From the NCBI GenBank assembly GCA_027016315.1, contig JALWAP010000076.1, positions 1 through 37,866 on the forward strand: a stretch of DNA of 37,866 bases, written 5' to 3'. Each line of letters starts with the position of its first letter. Positions within the stretch are counted from its first letter, which is position 1. Shown piece by piece: positions 24,974-32,932 of the stretch. The notes under the pieces are model-generated. The model saw nothing but the letters and a program-made list of their open reading frames with translations. It ran no database searches and was not told the DNA's origin. Both the position numbers and the translations under genes were made by a program. The stretch is from Anaerolineae bacterium (GTDB lineage: Bacteria > Chloroflexota > Anaerolineae > S016-19).

Positions 24974-26551
24974 CTATGGTCGGTGCTTTGCGTAGTTTGC
25001 AGGGTCGAAGTCTTCGTTGTAGTTCCATTCCGGATACGCATAGCACTTCAACGATACCTTCAAGCCCTCAGTCTGTTCCTTCTTGAGCGTCTCCAGGAAC
25101 ACCTTGTTCTCTGCCGCGGCGATCTCCTTGGCCTTGGGAGCAAAGTCAGAGCCGGACGTGAGGGCTTCCACCATGGCCTCCCACTCCCAGTTTCGATGGA
25201 GGTTCACAGCGTTCTCCCACGCCTTGGACTTGGCGACGTCCGGGCACGCCACCACAGGTTCAGGATAGAGAACACGGAGGTGCTGCGCGATCTGTACCAT
25301 CTGCTTCATAATCGGGTCTTTGATGTACTTCTGGTTGTCCGCGTAAGCCAGCGTGCCGAATCCGCGGGAGAGGTACTCCCTGGCGAAGTATCCATCGGGA
25401 CGCGTCATCCACTCGATGAAGAGCCAGGCTTCCTTCGGATGCTTGGTCTGGCTGCTAACGTAGTACTTGTTCTCCGTCAGGCTGCGGGAAAGGGCTCCGC
25501 GAGGGCCGTTGTCGGGATAAGGCGGAGGAGCAATTCCGAGATCCAGGTCCTCGAAGCCCATCTTCTTGAAGACGCTGGGCATCCAGGCACCGCCGAAGTA
25601 AATGGCGGCTTTGCCGGTAGCCATTGCCTGCCTGGCGAAAGTCTTGTCGTTGACGCCGGGCACCACCAAGCCTTCCTTGTAGAGCTGCTGGATGAAGTTG
25701 AACGCCCTGAGCAACTTGGGATCGTCTATGCAGAACCTGCCGTTCTTGTAATCGAAGAACCTGTCGGTCATGATGGAACCGGCGATCGGGTACCACGTCC
25801 TTTGGAAGTCCTTCCCCTTGAGCGGCACCGCGAGGCAGTAAGCGCCGGTCTTCTCCTTTATCGTCTTGCAGACTTCATGCAGCTCGTTCCAGGTCTTGGG
25901 CGGTTTGTCCGGATCGAGACCGGCTTTCCGGAAGACCGCCTTGTTGATGTACATGTAGCCGGGGCCCCACACTTTGTTGTCGTTGAACGGGAACGAATAG
26001 ACCTTCCCATCCTTCATGTTGACCCCTTCCTGGAAAGAGCCTTTCGGCCAGCGGGCCATCCATTCCTCTGAGACTTTTCCTGTTGGGCTGAGCGGCCTGA
26101 TCCATCCCTGGTCGAGGAGTTCCATGGCGGTCATCACCCTGTTCCTGCCGATCCAGAAGAAGATGTCCGGCGATTTACCGCTCTTGAACATCAAAGGCAA
26201 CGCCTGCCGGTACTGCTTCTGTGCCATGGTCTCCCAGTCGATGGTGATCCAGGGATATTCCTTCTTGAATTCCTTGGCCACGTCCTTGTAGAAATCCGCC
26301 TGCTCCTGCGACCAGTTCATGATCTTGAGGGTTACCGGCTCGTGCTTCTCCTTGGTAGGAGCAGGAGCTTTGGTGGGAGCGGGAGCCTTTGCAGGCTGAG
26401 CCGGGGCGGATGTAGCCGCAGGTGCCTTCGTCGGCTCTGGCGCCTTAGTGGGAGCAGGCGCGGGTGTTGGTGTGGGCTTTGCCTTGGCGCAGGCGGAAAG
26501 CACCATGGAAACCACCAGCAAGACTGCCAATACCTTCCAGTACTTCTTCAT
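24974..26551 (-). CDS. Extracellular solute-binding lipoprotein (family 1)
   Basis: This 525-residue binding protein has a lipoprotein signal ending LSAC (Cys21). A Lys/Pro/Thr/Ala-rich stalk follows (about 22-72) and then a two-lobed family 1 binding fold opening with VTLKIMNWSQEQADFYKDV. Aromatic residues along the sequence (many Trp and Tyr) suit oligosaccharide binding. The start at 26551 is chosen because AGGAGGTG lies 6 bases upstream and the signal peptide begins there; the frame is open far upstream with no support. It delivers substrate to the two permeases encoded downstream. The candidate repressor site at 26661-26675 lies in its roughly 180-base upstream region. Confidence 0.94.
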   Translation of the reverse strand: MKKYWKVLAVLLVVSMVLSACAKAKPTPTPAPAPTKAPEPTKAPAATSAPAQPAKAPAPTKAPAPTKEKHEPVTLKIMNWSQEQADFYKDVAKEFKKEYPWITIDWETMAQKQYRQALPLMFKSGKSPDIFFWIGRNRVMTAMELLDQGWIRPLSPTGKVSEEWMARWPKGSFQEGVNMKDGKVYSFPFNDNKVWGPGYMYINKAVFRKAGLDPDKPPKTWNELHEVCKTIKEKTGAYCLAVPLKGKDFQRTWYPIAGSIMTDRFFDYKNGRFCIDDPKLLRAFNFIQQLYKEGLVVPGVNDKTFARQAMATGKAAIYFGGAWMPSVFKKMGFEDLDLGIAPPPYPDNGPRGALSRSLTENKYYVSSQTKHPKEAWLFIEWMTRPDGYFAREYLSRGFGTLAYADNQKYIKDPIMKQMVQIAQHLRVLYPEPVVACPDVAKSKAWENAVNLHRNWEWEAMVEALTSGSDFAPKAKEIAAAENKVFLETLKKEQTEGLKVSLKCYAYPEWNYNEDFDPANYAKHRP

Positions 26552-26660
26552 GAGTTTCACCTCCTGTTGAAAATTAGTCTTAAAAACAAAGGTCCAAACT
26601 ACGTTGGTCGATTCCCTGCGTTTTCTTTTCCGGTTCTCACCCCCTTCCTCGTTTATTTGC

Positions 26661-26675
26661 TGGTCTATATTGGTA
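26661..26675 (-). promoter_or_regulatory. Candidate operator for the GntR-LacI regulator, transporter arm
   Basis: The minus strand reads TACCAATATAGACCA, matching 13 of 15 bases of the site before the GH3 gene. It sits inside a larger imperfect palindrome, CTGGTCT (26660-26666) with AGACCAG (26677-26683). A possible -10 TAAAAT lies 12 bases upstream (26693-26688), so the bound repressor would block initiation or early elongation. The two ACCA blocks are 10 bp apart, on the same face of the helix. Confidence 0.6.
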
Positions 26676-26729
26676 CAGACCAGATAAATTTTAAAACGAT
26701 CCCCCTGCCTGGGATTTGGAACTAGCGTA

Positions 26730-27875
26730 TCATTGCAGACGAGCCGTGGATGCCCTCTCGATGAACTTTGCCTGAATGAGGAGCGTGTGCGGCTCGGAGC
26801 GATCTCCGGCAATTCGCTTAAGAAGGGTCTCCGCTCCAACCCTCCCAATCTCGTTGCCAGGCAGCGCCGATGTGGTCAGCGGAACGTCCATGTGGCGCAC
26901 TGTAGGCAGATTGTCTACCCCCACGACGGACACGTCCTCAGGTATCTTCAAGCCGATTTCCCTTAGAGCTTTGTACACGCCCATGGCCATGATGTCGTTG
27001 AAGCAAAAGACGGCGGTAGGCTTGTCGGAGCCTCCCCCATTCCATATCTCCATGGCTTTCTCGTACGCTGGGGCAGCAAGGTGCTCGTCGGGTATTCCGT
27101 CGGAGGTGGCGGGGATGCTCAAGGGGGGCAGGGGGACTATGTGAGGAGGAAGTCCCGCTTCTTCCATCGCTTTCCTGTATCCCTCAGCCCTATCACGCCC
27201 CGTGCTGTAGTCCAGCAACCCCATGTGAACGATGTTTTCGTGCCCCAGGTCGATCAGGTGTCTGGTAGAAACATAGCCGATCATCTCATTGTCCGGAGCA
27301 ACTGAGTCTCCTCCGATCCATGGCTCTCGCCGGCCGAGGGAGACCACGGGAATGTCCATTCGCACCAATTCCCTGACAACTTCCTCCTTGCGCCCAAACC
27401 TCGGAGGGGTAAGCGCGAGCCCTACCAGATCCTGCTTCTTCAAGTCCTCGATGATGTTGAGGAGCTCCTCAGCCTGGTCGTTGTGCATGTGCATTGCCAT
27501 GGAATACCCGGCCTGCCGGATCACGTGGTTGAACGAAGCGGCAAGCTGGGGATAGAAAAAATGGAAGTTCGTGCTCGATACCACAAGCCCGATTGTTCCT
27601 GCCCGGTGGTTGTCCTTCGAAGTTTCCAGAACGAAGGTGCCCGCTCCGGGGAAGCTCTTGGTCAACCCGGCCTGGTTGAGCGCGGTGAGAGCCTGACGAA
27701 TGGTACCCCGGCTCAGCCCAAGCCTCTCCTGCAGCTCCCGCTCGGAAGGGAGTTTCTCCCCTACTTTCAGAGTGCCGTCGAGTATCTGTGAATATATGGC
27801 CTGCCGCAGTCGAATGTGGATCGGAGCGGAAGCCTGCCCTTCGATAGCCTGTCTCACCCTTTCGATATCGAGCAT
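26730..27875 (-). CDS. GntR-LacI hybrid transcriptional repressor (AraR-like)
   Basis: This 381-residue regulator has an N-terminal GntR winged helix (about 18-83; LPSERELQERLGLSRGTIRQ is the recognition part) fused to a LacI-type periplasmic-binding-like ligand domain (about 94-381; TIGLVVSS, HLIDLGHENIVHMG, FCFNDIMAMGVYKAL, PLTTSALPGNEIGRVGAETL). This is the AraR architecture, in which a sugar releases the repressor from DNA. The ATG at 27875 is chosen because the winged helix begins there; its ribosome site is weak. It lies between the transporter operon and the divergent glycosidase genes, and matching 15-bp motifs occur before both. The inducer is probably a uronic-acid-containing sugar or its degradation product, by inference. 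Confidence 0.93.
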   Translation of the reverse strand: MLDIERVRQAIEGQASAPIHIRLRQAIYSQILDGTLKVGEKLPSERELQERLGLSRGTIRQALTALNQAGLTKSFPGAGTFVLETSKDNHRAGTIGLVVSSTNFHFFYPQLAASFNHVIRQAGYSMAMHMHNDQAEELLNIIEDLKKQDLVGLALTPPRFGRKEEVVRELVRMDIPVVSLGRREPWIGGDSVAPDNEMIGYVSTRHLIDLGHENIVHMGLLDYSTGRDRAEGYRKAMEEAGLPPHIVPLPPLSIPATSDGIPDEHLAAPAYEKAMEIWNGGGSDKPTAVFCFNDIMAMGVYKALREIGLKIPEDVSVVGVDNLPTVRHMDVPLTTSALPGNEIGRVGAETLLKRIAGDRSEPHTLLIQAKFIERASTARLQ

Positions 27876-27939
27876 TTGTACCCCATCTTCTTTGGTGTGT
27901 CCGGAGGAACCGGGCGATAAATCGTGTACGACGGCTTGC

Positions 27940-27967
27940 ATTATACCGAGATCGGATGCTTTGTGAA
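27940..27967 (-). promoter_or_regulatory. Promoter of the GntR-LacI regulator gene
   Basis: On the minus strand TTCACA (27967-27962, 5 of 6) and a perfect TATAAT (27945-27940) are 16 bases apart. Transcription would start near 27933, giving a leader of about 58 bases. Confidence 0.7.
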
Positions 27968-28049
27968 AAATCTGCCACTACAGATATACCTGAGCTATCC
28001 AGTTCGCCCTCCACAGAAATTCCCAGGCACCATAACGCTTTCTTCGTTT

Positions 28050-28078
28050 TTGACAGCCTACCGATCTCCTGCTATACT
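28050..28078 (+). promoter_or_regulatory. Strong promoter of the GH3-DUF2264 operon
   Basis: TTGACA (28050-28055) and TATACT (28073-28078) are exactly 17 bases apart. The transcript would start near 28085, immediately before the candidate repressor site at 28092-28106. Confidence 0.8.
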
Positions 28079-28091
28079 TGTTGCTGTCGTA

Positions 28092-28106
28092 TACCAGTAT
28101 ATACCA
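28092..28106 (+). promoter_or_regulatory. Candidate operator for the GntR-LacI regulator, glycosidase arm
   Basis: TACCAGTATATACCA lies at about +7 to +21 of the predicted transcript, the classic position for a blocking repressor. It matches the transporter-arm site in 13 of 15 bases and has the same orientation relative to the controlled gene. The flanking GTATACCA (28089-28096) and GTATATACCA (28097-28106) form a tandem repeat. Confidence 0.65.
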
Positions 28107-28152
28107 ATTTCAGGTAAGTGTCAAATCACGAACCACGAAAGGAGAGAATGCC

Positions 28153-29895
28153 ATGGAGAAATCCGACTTCATCGAATCGATCCTTAGCAAGATGTCTCTG
28201 GAACAGAAAATCGGTCAGTGCGTCGTCGTGGGGATGTCTGGGACAGTCATTACGAACGACCTCAGGGAAGCGATAACCCGGTATCACGCAAGCGGGTTGA
28301 GGGTGTCCCCGTTCGCCAGGATCTTCAGGTATTTCAGTGACGACAGGGCAAAGAAACAGGAACTGGGTGAGGACTTTGTGCCATCGATGCAGAAAATCGC
28401 CAAACAAGGCGCTCCCCCATACGCCACGCCAGAGCAGTTCGCCGCTACCTTGAACGAGCTGAAGGAGCTCGCCAGTCGCCGATCCCCGGCCATTCCGCTC
28501 CATATCGTGATAGACCAGGAAGGCGACACCAGCAAGGATTACTCCCGCGGTGGCGTCGTCCAGTTCCCGTCGAACATGGGGATCGCAGCAAGCAAGGATC
28601 CGGACGTGGCGTACCGGGTGGCAAAAGCGATCGCCAGGCAGATGAAAGCCGCGGGGCTGGACGTGATCCATTCGCCGGTGGTGGACGTGAACATCAACCC
28701 GAACAACCCGGAAATCGGCAGACGCGCGTTCGGCGACGATCCGGAACTGGTCTCGGAGTTCGCAATTGCGATGGTGAAAGGCTTCAAAGAGGAAGGGGTG
28801 ATCGCAGTGGCAAAGCATTTTCCCGGGCGTGGAGATTCCGCCACGGACGCCCACTTCGCCTGCCCAGTCCTGAACGTGGACGACAAACGATTCCATGAGG
28901 TGGAACTGTACCCGTACAAGCGGCTCATAGAGGCAGGCATCGATTCGATCATGGTTGGGCACTGTCTGTACCCACACATCGACCCGGACAACATCTCCAG
29001 CGTCTCTCGCAAGATCATCACTGGCCTCCTGAGAGAAGAGCTCGGCTTCCAGGGGGTCATCACCACCGACAGCATGACGATGGGCGCGCTCATCGACAAA
29101 TACGGCGTGGGAGAGGCGTGCGCCAGAGCGCTGGCCGCCGGAGCTGACATCGTCCTGATGAAAGCGGAGAACCAGTGGCGCGGCGAGATGTTCTACACAA
29201 TCAGGAAATGGGTGGAAGAAGGTCGCATCCCAGAGGATGAGCTGGACGACAAGGTGCGCAGGATACTCGGCATGAAATACGATTACGGCTTGTTCGAGAC
29301 CATGGGGATCGTGGACGCATCGAAAGCTTCCGAACCGTTCTCCGATCCGATCATTGTCCAGACCTCGAAACAGGCAGCCAGGAAAGCAATCATGGTGCTG
29401 AAAGACGATCTCGGCGCGCTGCCCCTGGACAAGAGCAAGAAAGTGCTTCTGATCAACCAGTTGAACACAATCAAGACCCCCAACGACCTGTACGACCATC
29501 CGGGGCTCTTCTCCCAGCTATTGGAGGAAGAGTGGCCTGAGCTACAGACTTACGAAACCGACTTTGGGTACAACGAAGAGGACGAAGAAAAGGTCGTCAA
29601 GTTTGTAGAGGAGCACGATTACGATCTGATAATCTGCACCAATTTCTACGACCGAGCAGCCAAGCCACACACCTACGTCAAGACTCTCATCGACAAAGGG
29701 TATCCGGTGGTGCTGATAACCAACACACCGTACCGGATCAAAGGAACAGGCGGGCTTCTGACGGAAGCACCGACGATCATCCTCAACATGAATCTCACGC
29801 CCGAAGGCTACAGGACTACAAGAGAAGTGCTGTTCGGCAGGCTCACTCCGGAAGGGTCGTGGCCGTTGAAACTGTACAACCCGTTCAACCTGTAG
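28153..29895 (+). CDS. GH3 glycoside hydrolase, NagZ-like beta-N-acetylhexosaminidase
   Basis: This 580-residue protein has no signal peptide and is probably cytoplasmic. Its N-terminal barrel carries the NagZ-branch hallmark KHFPGRGDSATDAH (221-234), with Asp232/His234 as the likely acid-base dyad, and TTDSM with nucleophile Asp306. A GH3 C-terminal domain (about 410-580) follows. The Asp-His dyad is known from beta-N-acetylglucosaminidases and related phosphorylases, so removal of a HexNAc or a closely related beta-linked sugar from imported oligosaccharides is likely. The ATG at 28153 follows AAAGGAGAG. The gene lies under a strong promoter with a candidate operator and 11 bases upstream of the DUF2264 gene. 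Confidence 0.9.
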   Translation: MEKSDFIESILSKMSLEQKIGQCVVVGMSGTVITNDLREAITRYHASGLRVSPFARIFRYFSDDRAKKQELGEDFVPSMQKIAKQGAPPYATPEQFAATLNELKELASRRSPAIPLHIVIDQEGDTSKDYSRGGVVQFPSNMGIAASKDPDVAYRVAKAIARQMKAAGLDVIHSPVVDVNINPNNPEIGRRAFGDDPELVSEFAIAMVKGFKEEGVIAVAKHFPGRGDSATDAHFACPVLNVDDKRFHEVELYPYKRLIEAGIDSIMVGHCLYPHIDPDNISSVSRKIITGLLREELGFQGVITTDSMTMGALIDKYGVGEACARALAAGADIVLMKAENQWRGEMFYTIRKWVEEGRIPEDELDDKVRRILGMKYDYGLFETMGIVDASKASEPFSDPIIVQTSKQAARKAIMVLKDDLGALPLDKSKKVLLINQLNTIKTPNDLYDHPGLFSQLLEEEWPELQTYETDFGYNEEDEEKVVKFVEEHDYDLIICTNFYDRAAKPHTYVKTLIDKGYPVVLITNTPYRIKGTGGLLTEAPTIILNMNLTPEGYRTTREVLFGRLTPEGSWPLKLYNPFNL

Positions 29896-29906
29896 GAGGC
29901 GAGAAG

Positions 29907-31955
29907 ATGAAGAGAATCCAATTTACTCAACCTTTCGACTACGAAAAATCGCCTTTCAGCGGGTGGACGAGAAAGCACTGGGAAGAAGCGTTCTTCGTGC
30001 TGATGAAAGGGATCGTGGACAACGCGTCCGAAGGCGGTGCTCGACAGAGGATACCAGGCCAGCGGAGCCATCACGGCCGCCTGGCAGACGAACTCGAGGG
30101 ATTCACCAGGTCGGGCTTCATGGCAGGCCCGTGGCTCTACAGAAGCAACACAGGGAAATACACCATAGGCGACGAGGAAGTGGATGTGGCGGGGTTCTAT
30201 CGGAAAGGAATACTGGCCGGGACGAACCCCAATCATCCCGAATACTGGGGTGACGTGGTAGACTACGCTCAGCACCTGGTGGAGTGCGCCGCGCTTTCCT
30301 GGTTCCTATACCTTTCCAGGAAACATGTTTGGGATCAATTCTCCGACAGCGAGAAGAAACAAGTCGCCGAGTACCTCTACCAATGCACCCAGGTGAAATA
30401 CCACCACAACAACTGGCTGCTTTTCAACGTGATCACCAACACCGTACTGAAAAAGCTCGGTATGCCGTATTCACAGGAGCAGATAGACGAAAACCTCTCC
30501 GCGTGCGACCACATGTACATCGGCGAAGGATGGTATCGCGACGGGAACATCAACCGCATCGATTACTACAACGCCTGGGGATTCCACTTCTATTACTTGC
30601 TTTGGGTGCTTCTGGACGGAGAATCGAAGCCGGAAATCGCCGAGATGCACAAACAGCGGGTGCGAGAGTTCGTCAGGAATTTCAGGTACTTCTTCGGCGC
30701 AGACGGGGGCACTCCATGCTTCGGCAGGTCCATGATCTACCGGTTCGGGTACCTATCGCCGATCGCCCTGGGGCAATACCTTGGAGCTCTGGACGTCCCG
30801 CCGGGTGAGGTGAAGACCATGGTCAACCTGGGAGCCAAGTTCTTCCTGGAGAAGGAGATCATCACGGATAACGGGTTCCTGGGGATGGGGTATATGAGAC
30901 CTTGCGAGGCCATGCTCGAGCACTACTCTTGCGGCGGTTCGCCTTACTGGGCGGCAAAAGCGTTTTCCATTCTGCTGATTCCGGAAGACGATCCATTCTG
31001 GAGTGTCCCGGAGGAGCCGCTGCCGATCCATCGAAAGAGCTATTCCATTCCGATACGAAGTGCTGGTCTGCTTCTGATCGGCGACCACAAGACCGGGCAT
31101 GTGCAACTGATCAACCACAAGTCGTATCACGATCACGAGGAATACAACGCCAAGTACACCAATTTCGCCTATTCGTCCATTTTCAGCTACGAAGCCCGTG
31201 CCGTGTATGGCTCTTTCAATTGCGACAACAGCCTGCAGTTCTCCGAAGATGGCATTTTCTTCAAACAAAGGTGGAACATGGACACCCTTTTCGTCGAGAA
31301 GGACTTCATCGCGTCCACCTACCCGCTCCACGGGGTAGACGAAGAGGGACGAGCCACCACCTACACCCTCGTGAAAGACGACTTCATGGTGAACTTCCAC
31401 CAGGTCGCGACGAAAAAATCGCTGATCTTCAGGGAAGGCGGGTATCCGTTGGGCTTCGATGAAGGAGAGCCGACGGTAACGTCGGTTCCGGGCGGAGAAC
31501 TCGCTTACAAGGACGGAAAACTCACTTTCCTTCGCAACCTGTATGGCTATCAGCGCCAGGTGCAGGCGACTCCGTACTACGAAGTCCTTGGCGGCACTAA
31601 CGTGCGGTATCGACATAGCGTCGTGCCGAGGCTGGAGTACGAGAACAAAGGAAAGCATCTCTTCTATCTGGCCTCCATGGTGTACGGCAAGGTAGGGTCG
31701 GATTCAATCCAGCAGCTCATGTCGCTGGTCACAGAATTCAAAGTAGAAGGCAACATCGCCACGGTCCGATTCTACGATGGGGAAGCGGCCTTGATGCAGA
31801 TAGGAGAGGTAAATGGAATCCAGGTTAGGCTGAATGGGGTGTCGTTCTCCGGGCCGATAGTGCTTGCAAGGGTCGATGCCAGCGGGAAAGACCGCTTTGT
31901 GCTTTATCGGAATGGCAAGGTAGAGACGAACTGGGAGAAGTATATGCGTAGTTGA
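29907..31955 (+). CDS. DUF2264 family protein, probable uronidase-type glycosidase
   Basis: This 682-residue protein has no signal peptide. The N-terminal 400 residues look like an (alpha/alpha)6-type helical barrel rich in Trp/Tyr/His (FSGWTRKHWEEAFF, HHNNWLLFNVITNTVL, EGWYRDGNINRIDYYNAWGFHFYYLLW). The C-terminal part is mainly beta. This matches DUF2264, which I recall being placed in CAZy family GH154 with beta-glucuronidase activity; I am fairly but not fully sure of that assignment. TAGGAGG lies 8 bases before the ATG at 29907, and the gene follows the GH3 gene by 11 bases. With uxaC across the locus, release of glucuronate from oligosaccharides is the likely role. Confidence 0.87.
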   Translation: MKRIQFTQPFDYEKSPFSGWTRKHWEEAFFVLMKGIVDNASEGGARQRIPGQRSHHGRLADELEGFTRSGFMAGPWLYRSNTGKYTIGDEEVDVAGFYRKGILAGTNPNHPEYWGDVVDYAQHLVECAALSWFLYLSRKHVWDQFSDSEKKQVAEYLYQCTQVKYHHNNWLLFNVITNTVLKKLGMPYSQEQIDENLSACDHMYIGEGWYRDGNINRIDYYNAWGFHFYYLLWVLLDGESKPEIAEMHKQRVREFVRNFRYFFGADGGTPCFGRSMIYRFGYLSPIALGQYLGALDVPPGEVKTMVNLGAKFFLEKEIITDNGFLGMGYMRPCEAMLEHYSCGGSPYWAAKAFSILLIPEDDPFWSVPEEPLPIHRKSYSIPIRSAGLLLIGDHKTGHVQLINHKSYHDHEEYNAKYTNFAYSSIFSYEARAVYGSFNCDNSLQFSEDGIFFKQRWNMDTLFVEKDFIASTYPLHGVDEEGRATTYTLVKDDFMVNFHQVATKKSLIFREGGYPLGFDEGEPTVTSVPGGELAYKDGKLTFLRNLYGYQRQVQATPYYEVLGGTNVRYRHSVVPRLEYENKGKHLFYLASMVYGKVGSDSIQQLMSLVTEFKVEGNIATVRFYDGEAALMQIGEVNGIQVRLNGVSFSGPIVLARVDASGKDRFVLYRNGKVETNWEKYMRS

Positions 31956-31983
31956 ACTCCTTTCCCAATCGTTCCGCGTTTTG

Positions 31984-32020
31984 AGCCGACAGAAACCGTT
32001 TCTGTCGGCTTTCTCTTTTA
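31984..32020 (+). terminator. Intrinsic terminator of the GH3-DUF2264 operon
   Basis: AGCCGACAGAAA (31984-31995) pairs perfectly with TTTCTGTCGGCT (31999-32010) around a very small loop. The T-rich tract TTCTCTTTTA follows. This is the clearest terminator in the window. Confidence 0.92.
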
Positions 32021-32324
32021 TTGGACTGGGGTTCAGGATGATATAGAACTTGGCTTCTAATGTCAAGAGAGCTTGAGAGCTTTGCTACCCTTCACAGCGC
32101 TTCTTGTCCTTTTTTGGAGCGCCCGCGACGAAGAATCTTGAACATCCATTTCCAAACAGCTTCACACTATCCATTCCGAGTTTTCCCTGGTATAGGGTTT
32201 GGCACGCTCCCCTTCATCCCCCTGACATGTCCCAACCCATGCTCAAAGGCCCACATTGCTTCTTGACAGGACGATGTTACGTGCATTATCATGGCTTCGA
32301 CCAACATCGAGAGAGGCAGGATCT
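32021..32324. other. Intergenic region with promoter at its right end
   Basis: Apart from the promoter at 32263-32292 I see no gene, stable hairpin or repeat in these 300 bases, which are locally richer in A and T than the neighbouring genes. Confidence 0.4.
32263..32292 (+). promoter_or_regulatory. Promoter of the small membrane protein gene
   Basis: A perfect TTGACA (32263-32268) and TATCAT (32287-32292, 5 of 6) are separated by 18 bases. The start point would be near 32299, about 26 bases before the ATG. Confidence 0.6.
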
Positions 32325-32717
32325 ATGGACGATAACGTGAGTGGCCTGATAATATTTTCGCTAATTGCGGGAGCGTTGTTCCCACCGATCATGCTTGTCG
32401 CATCCCTGGTACCGATACGGCACGCCGGTACATGGACGATGGGCACTTACGTGCTCCTGGTGCTGGCGTTGGCGCAGGGTTTCATAGAGACGCCAAACAC
32501 ATCTTTCTGGGAGTACGCCTGGTACATGGCGTCCTCTGGTATCTTGATGGGAATATCCGCTATTATGATCGCGATTTTGACGTGCACCGTCGTGGGCAGG
32601 CTCAGCACTTCTGTAGCCGACCGGATCTGTTTTGCATCGGGATATCTCTCCTTGAGGCGATACCTCGTCTTCTCTGCCGCATACATCCTTTTGTCGATCT
32701 CAGCTTCAGAAATATGA
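32325..32717 (+). CDS. Four-TM membrane protein of unknown function
   Basis: This 130-residue protein has about four hydrophobic segments separated by short loops (about 9-29, 40-57, 69-92 and 110-127). A cluster of polar and acidic residues lies in the loop after the second segment (ETPNTSFWEYAWY). I do not recognise the family. The ATG at 32325 has a modest purine-rich ribosome site (GAGAGGCAGGA), and a well-formed promoter lies 26 bases upstream of it. It is followed by a 215-base gap before the MFS transporter gene, so it is probably a single-gene transcript. Confidence 0.7.
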   Translation: MDDNVSGLIIFSLIAGALFPPIMLVASLVPIRHAGTWTMGTYVLLVLALAQGFIETPNTSFWEYAWYMASSGILMGISAIMIAILTCTVVGRLSTSVADRICFASGYLSLRRYLVFSAAYILLSISASEI

Positions 32718-32932
32718 ATTGCAGAAAATGAATGCAGAAGATCACCGACCTACCCAGACGTAGCTGTGCTTCGTTCGCCGTAGAAAACATGCTACAATAC
32801 TCCCGATAGTCCTATACAGGCACGGAGTGGACTCGGGAGGTATGCCTCCATGCAGAACATAAATCGATTGGGGCAAAACAATCCCTCTCCCCTGGCACTC
32901 TCTGACATCTTCAGCAGAGAAAGGAGCCATTG

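Noticed and set aside
28126-29499. A 457-codon open frame antisense to the GH3 gene
   Set aside because: The sense frame carries the GH3 catalytic motifs, a strong promoter and a ribosome site. The antisense product is His/Val-rich nonsense typical of a shadow frame.
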